9,157 nucleotides of DNA from Spirochaetaceae bacterium (GTDB lineage Bacteria > Spirochaetota > Spirochaetia > Treponematales > Breznakiellaceae), in contig JAIRPU010000068.1 of assembly GCA_031256815.1 (NCBI GenBank), forward strand, positions 1 to 9,157, in the 5' to 3' direction. Position numbers and translations under genes: made by a program. This document shows positions 1 to 5,783 of this stretch, piece by piece. The notes beneath the pieces are model-generated. The model was not told the origin of the DNA. It searched no databases and saw only the letters and a program-made list of their open reading frames with translations. Within the stretch, counting starts at the first letter, position 1. Each line of letters opens with the position of its first letter.

Positions 1-98
1 AAGTAACTTCTTTAATTCGCGGTTTTCCCCTTATGCTTATTGCTATGGGAATTCTTGCCCTTGCGCTTAGCGCCGCAGCCATAATGTATTTGCTGTAG
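1..98 (+). CDS. 3' end of a membrane protein gene (partial)
   Basis: The frame ending at the TAG at 96-98 is open back to the window edge and encodes about 31 residues. After a short start (VTSLIRGFPL) it is almost entirely hydrophobic (MLIAMGILALALSAAAIMYLL), which reads as a C-terminal transmembrane helix ending right at the stop codon. Only one base separates the TAG from the ATG of the GH57-like gene, so the two are very probably one operon with coupled translation. The family cannot be named from so short a piece; a transporter or permease subunit is possible but unproven. That it is a real coding end is inferred from the open frame, the hydrophobicity and the tight junction. Confidence 0.6.
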   Translation, partial: VTSLIRGFPLMLIAMGILALALSAAAIMYLL

Positions 99-99
99 T

Positions 100-1968
100 A
101 TGGAATCGAAACAATCCGTAATTATTGGGTTTAATCACCATCTTTCGCTTAAAGCGCCGGAAAAAGTATTTAAAAAAGTTTATAATGAACAAATAAAACC
201 TTTTTTTCAAATTTTATATGATTACCCCCAGTTCCCTTTAACAATTCATTTTTCCGGTGTTTTGCTTGAACGCATAGAAGACAGCTACGGTGAGTTTTTT
301 ATGCTGCTAAAAGATTTAATTAAACGAAAGCAAATCGAATTTATAGGCGGCGGCTTTTACGAACCCGCGCTGCCATTGCTGCAAGCGCCAGACAGAATTG
401 ACCAGATAGAAATGCTGACAACATACATACGCAAAAAATTTAACAAACGTATAAATGGCTGCTGGATACCGGATTTGGTTTGGGAGCAAAGCATTGTAAA
501 TTCAATATGCCGCGCCGGTTTAACCTATAGTTTTGTAAACGAAGCAAGGTTTGTCCGCGCCGGATTAAAAGCGCAGGACTACAATTTACCCTGCGTCTGC
601 GAAGAAAAATCCAAGTCGCTTACTGTTTTTCCGGTTTTTTCAAGTTTAAATGAACCCATCCATTTGCGCGGCATACAATACGTGCTGGATAAATTAATCG
701 AAGAAAAAAAGAGTTCTCCTTTTGTCCGCGTTATTTTTCCGGATTTTTGCAACGAAACTCCCGACTGGTTAAAAAACTTTTTTGAAACTTTAAAACAATA
801 CGAAGATAAAATTAAATTTTCTTTGCCAGGCGCCGAAATGCGCGAAAGCGAGCGTTTGGCACGGGTTTATTTTTCAGATTCCATGTGGAAAAATTGCCTT
901 ATCGAACACCCTGAATCAACCTACGTTTACAGCAAAATGTTTAAAATAAAATCAATGATAACCAATATCAAAAACGATAAAGAAAAACGGGAAAGCATTA
1001 AAGAAGAGCTACTAAAGGCGCAGGACTATTCCCTGTTTTGTTACGATGATATTGAAGGCAAAATTCCGGGTATTTATAATGTTTCCTTGCGCAATGCGGC
1101 CTGGAACGCATTATTGCAGGCAGAACGCATGGCGCGGAACAATCCGGTTTGGCAGGCTTCGCTTGTAGCGCTGGATATAAACTTTGACGGCATTTTAGAA
1201 TATTCTTTTCAAAGCGAAAAATTAAACGGCATTGTACGCAGATGCGGCGCAGCGCTGTTTGAATTGGACTATCTGCCTGCATGCTGGAACTATCAATGCA
1301 CTTTAACACTGCCAGGCTCGCCCGTATTCGAAAACGAAGCCAGCTTTTTTGATACAATCGCCGCTCCGGACAGCGCATGGCCGGACGATTCTTCAAAAGA
1401 ACCATGCCGTGTTCCAGGCCTTGAACTTTGGCAACAGGTAGATATGGACAGAGTTCAAAAATCCGCCTCGTTTGAACTTAAAGCCAAAGAGGGGCCCTTT
1501 GGAGCGTTAAAATTTTTAAAACAATACAAGCTTTCCAAAAAAAGTTTTATGATAAAATACCTTATTACCAATACAGGCGGAACTAAACTCGATTTTAAAC
1601 ATTTTTTAACGCTTAACCTTTCTTTTTTTAGCGATGCTTCTGAATATTTGCGTATTTTTAGTTATAAAAACTGGAATCCTTCTTTAGAAAACAACGAAAA
1701 ACAATCAGTTTCGCCGGATAACGGAGAAGCGTATAATATCGATGCTATAGACTTTGAAGATTTGCATAACGAGCTTGTAATAAACTTTAGCTGCAACGAA
1801 AAATTCGACGTCAAAATAGAACGTGTATGCGCCCCATACCGCGATTCCGCGCATGATATTAACAACGCTTACCAGTGGACGCATATTATAATAAGACAGG
1901 ACCAAAGTATGGATTCCGGCGCGGCAAAAGAATTAATGTTTAATATTTGCGTTCGTAAAACAGCTTAA
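100..1968 (+). CDS. Divergent GH57 / 4-alpha-glucanotransferase-like protein, catalytic residues altered
   Basis: A 622-residue cytoplasmic protein (no signal peptide) with the architecture of the Thermococcus-type GH57 4-alpha-glucanotransferase: N-terminal GH57 barrel (about 5-240), a central DUF1925-like region (about 255-345) and a C-terminal DUF1926-like beta domain (about 355-620). Recognisable blocks are GGGFYEPALP (83-92), W-I-P-D-L-V-W-E (122-129), PES...KM (271-280), GIYNVSLRNAAW (324-335) and ALFELDYLP (385-393). Active family members move alpha-1,4-glucan segments. Here key positions differ: HNHQP of region 1 reads FNHHL (11-15), the nucleophile Glu of the WLTERVWE block is Asp125, and the central WHG motif is absent. 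Asp215 in FPDFCNE may be the surviving acid/base. Membership of the superfamily is fairly secure; activity is doubtful, and a non-catalytic or altered-specificity glucan-binding role is equally possible. The ATG at 100 follows the upstream stop by one base, has no Shine-Dalgarno, and the N-terminus begins exactly where the family does. Confidence 0.85.
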   Translation: MESKQSVIIGFNHHLSLKAPEKVFKKVYNEQIKPFFQILYDYPQFPLTIHFSGVLLERIEDSYGEFFMLLKDLIKRKQIEFIGGGFYEPALPLLQAPDRIDQIEMLTTYIRKKFNKRINGCWIPDLVWEQSIVNSICRAGLTYSFVNEARFVRAGLKAQDYNLPCVCEEKSKSLTVFPVFSSLNEPIHLRGIQYVLDKLIEEKKSSPFVRVIFPDFCNETPDWLKNFFETLKQYEDKIKFSLPGAEMRESERLARVYFSDSMWKNCLIEHPESTYVYSKMFKIKSMITNIKNDKEKRESIKEELLKAQDYSLFCYDDIEGKIPGIYNVSLRNAAWNALLQAERMARNNPVWQASLVALDINFDGILEYSFQSEKLNGIVRRCGAALFELDYLPACWNYQCTLTLPGSPVFENEASFFDTIAAPDSAWPDDSSKEPCRVPGLELWQQVDMDRVQKSASFELKAKEGPFGALKFLKQYKLSKKSFMIKYLITNTGGTKLDFKHFLTLNLSFFSDASEYLRIFSYKNWNPSLENNEKQSVSPDNGEAYNIDAIDFEDLHNELVINFSCNEKFDVKIERVCAPYRDSAHDINNAYQWTHIIIRQDQSMDSGAAKELMFNICVRKTA

Positions 1969-1980
1969 AGCCGTGCAGCT

Positions 1981-2013
1981 CCGGTTTATTTTACAATAAA
2001 AGAACCGGCTTTT
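1981..2013 (+). terminator. Rho-independent terminator of the GH57-like operon
   Basis: Arms CCGGTT (1981-1986) and AACCGG (2003-2008) pair perfectly. The stem continues through a T-G wobble, one bulged A and four T-A pairs to a loop of about five bases (1993-1997). The 3' arm is followed by C and then TTTT (2010-2013). It starts 12 bases after the stop codon of the + strand gene. The structure lies over the last codons and stop codon of the convergent mltG gene. On the minus strand the same stem is not followed by a U-run, so it is best read as a + strand terminator. Confidence 0.7.
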
Positions 2014-3041
2014 ATATGGTCATCAAAGCTTTTTGAAAAATAATGCCGCCCTGCCTTTGGGTCAACAATGCGAAAAAAAAGATAATCTGTTTCCGCAGGA
2101 AAAAATGCCGCGCGAAGCGCCACCTCTCCAGGCGACGAGATTGGCCCTGGCGGGAGCCCTTTGTGAATATATGTGTTATAAGGGCTTTCTTCTTCCAAAT
2201 CGCTGTAAAACAGCGTTTTTGGATGCTCCTTGCCGTCAATTTCTGTTAAAACATAGACAACCGTAGCGCAGGATTCAAGCCTCATTCCGGTTTTAAGCCG
2301 CCGTAAAAACACCCCCGCCATAACCGGCGCTTCGTCCGCTATTCGATACTCGCGTTCAACTATTGAAGCTAAAATTACTTTGGAATAAATATCGCCTGCA
2401 CTCATCGTATTTGTATTTATGCCTAAATCTCCAAGCTTTTTGTAAAAAGTAGCGGCCATTGTTCGCACAACAGAACTCGCCGGATAGTTTGGCGTCCAAT
2501 GATACGTGTCCGGATAAAGATAGCCCTCCATATTTGAAGCAGGCACATTGTATTCCCGCAGTATGGCGGCGCTGGAAGCCGCCGATAAAAATTCTTCCGA
2601 ACTGCAAATTAAAGCTTCCTCCAGTATACGGGCGGTGCGTTTTAACGTTGAACCTTCCGGTACAGTAACCGGAATTAAAATCTGCCTGCCTTCGGTAAAA
2701 AACTCGTACAGTTCAATAAGATTTGTTTTTGAATCAAGTTTATACATTCCCGCCTGCAAATACGCCGGTCTAAAATGACATAGTAGCTGCCAGGCAAAAA
2801 GGCTTTTAATAAAGCCGGCCTCTTTTAAATGCCCGCCCACAGAAGTTGCGCTTTCGCCTTCGCGCACCAAAAAATGCGCGTCATTTGCGTCAAGCAGTTT
2901 TGCGTTTTCTGTATTTCGCAGTTTGCCGGAAGGAGGCGAATTAAAATACATAAACGCCCCAAATATACCGCCGGCGGCCAAAAGCACAAAACCGGCTGTT
3001 CCGGCCAATAATTTGCAAGTTGACCGCAAAACACGGTTCAT
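1986..3041 (-). CDS. mltG: MltG-type endolytic murein transglycosylase (YceG family)
   Basis: A 351-residue inner-membrane protein. Residues 10-32 form one transmembrane helix, followed by a LysM-like N-terminal subdomain (about 55-110, HFLVREGESATSVGGHLKEA) and the YceG catalytic domain (about 120-345). Family signatures are EGYLYPDTY (172-180), ASIVERE (225-231) with Glu229 matching the catalytic Glu of E. coli MltG, ESPYNTY (285-291), GLPPGPISSPG (295-305) and HYFSKS (333-338). The enzyme cleaves nascent glycan strands near the membrane and so sets strand length. The usual SDPTV motif reads SCATV (257-261), a change near the active site that leaves the catalytic Glu intact. The ATG directly abuts the TAA of the TPR gene upstream, implying an operon with translational coupling. 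Length is typical. Confidence 0.93.
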   Translation of the reverse strand: MNRVLRSTCKLLAGTAGFVLLAAGGIFGAFMYFNSPPSGKLRNTENAKLLDANDAHFLVREGESATSVGGHLKEAGFIKSLFAWQLLCHFRPAYLQAGMYKLDSKTNLIELYEFFTEGRQILIPVTVPEGSTLKRTARILEEALICSSEEFLSAASSAAILREYNVPASNMEGYLYPDTYHWTPNYPASSVVRTMAATFYKKLGDLGINTNTMSAGDIYSKVILASIVEREYRIADEAPVMAGVFLRRLKTGMRLESCATVVYVLTEIDGKEHPKTLFYSDLEEESPYNTYIHKGLPPGPISSPGEVALRAAFFPAETDYLFFRIVDPKAGRHYFSKSFDDHIKAGSFIVK

Positions 3042-3782
3042 TTATAGATTATCCCTTATAAATTTAAGATTTTGTTCAGCTTCACGGCGTTTTTGTTCAT
3101 CTTTTGTAAGAGGTATTGCGCGGGTATACCAGTCTATAGCCTGCTGAAATTGCCCGCTCATATAAAACGCCCGCGCCAGAATAAACATGGCGTCAGAGTC
3201 GCCGGAACGCCCCTCCATGTATTCCAGCAGCTGCGGCACGGCAGATTCAGGCTTGTTCAATTCAAAAACATATAACACGGCAAGCGCATAACGCGCCTGA
3301 GTGTAAGTTGGCTCAAGCTCTATCGCTCTAAGATAAGCTTCTTCGGCCATATTAAAATAGCGTTCAACTTCACCATTACCGGATGCGTAAAGCGATTTTG
3401 CCGCATAAGAGGCATTTAAACCTAAAAGATAATGAAGCGTTTCGTCTGCCGGATTATAATAAATTGCCTTTTCCAGCGCTTTAACCGCCTCCAAAAACAT
3501 TTTTTTATCGCTAAAGCGTGTCGCCAGTATTTTCCAGTAGGTGCCTGTTTGAGAGGCATCGCGCACGTGCTGTTCCTGAAGATCTTCGTATGCGGCTATT
3601 GCGCGTTTTAAATCGTCTATCGTGCGCGGAACGCCTTTTCGCGGCCCAAATTCAGAAATGCGCCGCGCAAGCTCACGCCGCTCTTTGTCCTGCGACCAGT
3701 AAACAACGCCGGAAATTCCAGCAATGACAATAATGCCACCGGTAATCGCGCAAAGCGCCTGCTTAAGCTTTGCTTTATTCAT
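3042..3782 (-). CDS. Membrane-anchored tetratricopeptide repeat protein
   Basis: A 246-residue protein. A basic N-terminus (MNKAKLKQ) precedes a single hydrophobic segment (about 9-29), consistent with an N-in membrane anchor and the rest outside the cytoplasmic membrane. A charged helical region (30-75) is followed by three or four TPR-like helix pairs: about 80-112 (YWKILA...ALEKAIYYNP), 113-160 (LHYLLG...AYLRAIELEP), 161-194 (ARYALAVLYVFEL) and 195-228 (AMFILARAFYMSG...AIDWYTRAI). TPRs are protein-binding scaffolds, so no reaction is expected. Its stop codon touches the mltG start, so a partnership with MltG or other peptidoglycan enzymes is a reasonable inference, not shown by sequence. 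I recall similar TPR proteins in treponemes but cannot give a name. The start at 3782 gives a good anchor and has no Shine-Dalgarno. Confidence 0.85.
   Translation of the reverse strand: MNKAKLKQALCAITGGIIVIAGISGVVYWSQDKERRELARRISEFGPRKGVPRTIDDLKRAIAAYEDLQEQHVRDASQTGTYWKILATRFSDKKMFLEAVKALEKAIYYNPADETLHYLLGLNASYAAKSLYASGNGEVERYFNMAEEAYLRAIELEPTYTQARYALAVLYVFELNKPESAVPQLLEYMEGRSGDSDAMFILARAFYMSGQFQQAIDWYTRAIPLTKDEQKRREAEQNLKFIRDNL
3052..3057 (-). promoter_or_regulatory. Possible ribosome binding site for mltG
   Basis: AAGGGA lies inside the 3' end of the TPR gene, 10 bases before the mltG ATG at 3041. It is one of only two Shine-Dalgarno-like sequences next to a start in this window. Because the TPR stop and the mltG start are adjacent, re-initiation by the terminating ribosome may matter as much as this site. 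Confidence 0.4.
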
Positions 3783-3790
3783 ATTTATTC

Positions 3791-3820
3791 ATTTTACATA
3801 CAAGCTATGCATATTTGCAA
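3791..3820 (-). promoter_or_regulatory. Sigma70-like promoter for the TPR-mltG pair
   Basis: On the minus strand, TTGCAA (3815-3820, 4 of 6 consensus bases) and TAAAAT (3791-3796, 5 of 6) are separated by 18 bases. The -10 box ends 8 bases before the ATG at 3782, so transcription would start within a base or two of the start codon. It lies in the 126-base gap after pyk, where a promoter for the next pair is expected. The AT-rich setting makes chance matches possible. Confidence 0.45.
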
Positions 3821-3843
3821 TGCCCCGCGCGGCTTCTTCTCCG

Positions 3844-3883
3844 CGTTAAAATACCGGCAAACACACAAAACGCAGTTTTAACG
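3844..3883. repeat. 8-base inverted repeat in the pyk / TPR gene gap
   Basis: CGTTAAAA (3844-3851) and TTTTAACG (3876-3883) are perfect inverted copies 24 bases apart. They lie between the pyk stop codon (3910) and the proposed TPR promoter. No U-run follows the structure on the minus strand, so a simple terminator is unlikely. It could be a protein-binding dyad or chance. Apart from this and the promoter, nothing was seen in the 126-base gap. Confidence 0.3.
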
Positions 3884-3909
3884 GCAAATTGACTGCCTGC
3901 GCAAAAACT

Positions 3910-5748
3910 CTAAACAGTGCCTTCGTAAACCAATAAGGCCTTGCCGTCTATGGTTATGGAAATACCGGATTCAAGTTTGCGCGAAACATTATGCACAGAC
4001 AAAAGCCAAACCAAGTTTGGATTTATCATTTTAAGTTCTTCCGCGCTTAACATTGAAACGCCTTCGCAAATAACGCCGCGCACTATGCGGATAATCGGTA
4101 TATAGTCGGCATTTAACGAAGGGCAGACGAGTATGTCGCCGCCTGAGTATTTTATAAGTTCACGCGCAGCCGGCGCTGAATCTGCCCAAACCACCCGTCC
4201 TGTCGCCCTGTGCAAGGTTTTGTTGGCAAAGCCGCCGGACGCGCTTCTTGCAAGAACATTGCCCATAATAAGAACGCGTATCGTGTTAAGCGGCAGCGGA
4301 CTGCCCAGCGGCAGACCGGCGGCAAGAACCAGACAATCTGATATAGACGCCATTTTTGTTTCGGAGGCAATCTTTAACGCATTTTGAATCATTTGGTCAG
4401 AGTGTTCCGCTTCTTTTGTAAGCGCCGGAACAACCCCCCAAAGCAGCAGCATTGAACGCATTGTACGAATGTTTGGCGTAACCGCCAAAACCGGCTGCTC
4501 CGGCCGGTAGTGCGATATAAGCCGCGCTGTATTTCCGGAAATTGTAGGGGTTAGTATTACTTTTGCGTCAACGGCAAGCGCGGTTTCCCATGCGGAGCGG
4601 GAGACCGATATTGCAAGTTTTGTTGCGTGTGTGGCAAAGGAGCTTTCATCTTCGTTATACAAAGTCATGGCATTACTCTGGCGCGTGCGTTCAAGCGCTT
4701 TGTATTCCGGAGAGCCTTCTACAGAGCAGGCTATTTTTACCAATGCCGTGGCAGCCTCCACAGGATACGCGCCCTGCGCGGTTTCGCCGGAAAGCATTAC
4801 CGCGTCCGCGCCGTCAAAAATGGCGTTTGCAACATCCGTAAGCTCGGCGCGGGTAGGGCGCGGGTTCACTATCATTGAATCAAGCATTTGTGTAGCGATA
4901 ATAACCGGTTTGCATTGCCGGCGCGACGCTTCCACAATCCGTTTTTGCGCCAGCGGAATTTGTTCATCTGGAATTTGAACGGCAAGGTCTCCGCGCGCCA
5001 CCATAATTCCATCCGCCAAAGCGGCAATTTTATCAATATTATTTAACCCTTCTTCATTCTCAATTTTGGCTATAATATTAGCATTGGAGCCGCATTTGCG
5101 CAAAAACGCGCGAATTTCGCTTACTTCATGCGGAAAACTCAAAAAACTTGCCGCAACAAAATCGACATCTTCTTTAACGCCAAATTCAATATCGAGTTTA
5201 TCCTGTTCGGCCAGAATGGGAAGCCCGGCATGAACGCCAATCAGGTTTACATTCTTGCGGCTGCCTATTTTGGCGCTGTTCATGGCCTTGCATCTTAGCG
5301 CTTGCGGAGTTTTTTCAAGTACAAGAAGTTCAAAAAGACCGTCCGCTATAAGGATTCGCGTGCCGGCGGTAATCTTTAAAAGAGCGTCCTTCCAGTTAAT
5401 CGACAGCGCGCCGGCTTTTTTACCGGAAGCGGCGCGTGTTACCTCTCCGTTGCAGCCAACAAGCACCTCATCATCTTTGTTAAAACTTACCGGGCTGCCA
5501 TCTTCAACAAGCCCTGTCCGTATTTCCGGGCCTTTTGTGTCAAGCAGAAGCGCAACCGGAATATTCAACTTTGAAGAGATGCGGCGCACTCTGTCCATAC
5601 GAACTTTATGTTCATCATGGCTGCCATGCGAAAAATTAAAACGGGCGACATTCATCCCTGCTTTTATGATGCCTTCGAGTACATCATCGCTATCGCAAGC
5701 AGGGCCCATAGTGCATACAATTTTTGTTTTACGAATACAATTTTCCAT
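3910..5748 (-). CDS. pyk: Pyruvate kinase with degenerate C-terminal PEP-utilising-type domain
   Basis: A 612-residue cytosolic enzyme converting phosphoenolpyruvate and ADP to pyruvate and ATP, the last step of glycolysis. The core (1-475) is canonical: KTKIVCTMGPA (7-17), ARFNFSHG (35-42), LLLDTKGPEIRTG (67-79), IIAKIENEEG (225-234) with the expected catalytic Lys228, ARGDLAVQIP (251-260) with metal-binding Glu230 and Asp254, and ATQMLDSM...NPRPTRAE (285-302). The C domain includes SGNTARLISHYRP (404-416). Beyond about 490 lies an extra domain like that of the 585-residue Bacillus type (GRVVWADSA at 517; GDILVCPSLNADYIPII at 537-553). The TSHAA-like histidine motif expected after the ...VICEG segment is replaced by VSMLSAEEL (564-572), so no phosphohistidine is possible there. 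The gene starts 31 bases after the clpB stop codon, with no clear Shine-Dalgarno, and may be in a clpB-pyk transcript. Confidence 0.96.
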   Translation of the reverse strand: MENCIRKTKIVCTMGPACDSDDVLEGIIKAGMNVARFNFSHGSHDEHKVRMDRVRRISSKLNIPVALLLDTKGPEIRTGLVEDGSPVSFNKDDEVLVGCNGEVTRAASGKKAGALSINWKDALLKITAGTRILIADGLFELLVLEKTPQALRCKAMNSAKIGSRKNVNLIGVHAGLPILAEQDKLDIEFGVKEDVDFVAASFLSFPHEVSEIRAFLRKCGSNANIIAKIENEEGLNNIDKIAALADGIMVARGDLAVQIPDEQIPLAQKRIVEASRRQCKPVIIATQMLDSMIVNPRPTRAELTDVANAIFDGADAVMLSGETAQGAYPVEAATALVKIACSVEGSPEYKALERTRQSNAMTLYNEDESSFATHATKLAISVSRSAWETALAVDAKVILTPTISGNTARLISHYRPEQPVLAVTPNIRTMRSMLLLWGVVPALTKEAEHSDQMIQNALKIASETKMASISDCLVLAAGLPLGSPLPLNTIRVLIMGNVLARSASGGFANKTLHRATGRVVWADSAPAARELIKYSGGDILVCPSLNADYIPIIRIVRGVICEGVSMLSAEELKMINPNLVWLLSVHNVSRKLESGISITIDGKALLVYEGTV

Positions 5749-5754
5749 TTTTTA

Positions 5755-5783
5755 AGCTTACAACAATTTGATATATAATTCAA
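5755..5783 (-). promoter_or_regulatory. Weak candidate promoter before pyk
   Basis: On the minus strand, TTGAAT (5778-5783, 4 of 6) and TAAGCT (5755-5760, only 3 of 6) are 17 bases apart. The -10 box ends 6 bases before the pyk ATG, the same geometry as before clpB and the EamA gene. The match is poor and overlaps the clpB stop codon, so read-through from clpB may be the only source of pyk mRNA. Confidence 0.2.

Noticed and set aside
998..1405. 135-codon minus-strand open frame inside the GH57-like gene
   Set aside because: The + strand frame carries clear family motifs across the same bases; the antisense product is Cys/Arg-rich and unrecognisable.
1961..1980. Terminator for mltG formed by AGCT...AGCT followed by GTTTT on the minus strand
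   Set aside because: The stem has only four pairs and an 11-base loop, too weak to call.
5255..5755. 166-codon + strand open frame opposite the pyk start
   Set aside because: It is antisense to highly conserved pyruvate kinase sequence, has no recognisable family, and its Ser/Arg/Ala-rich composition is what the reverse strand of such codons gives.
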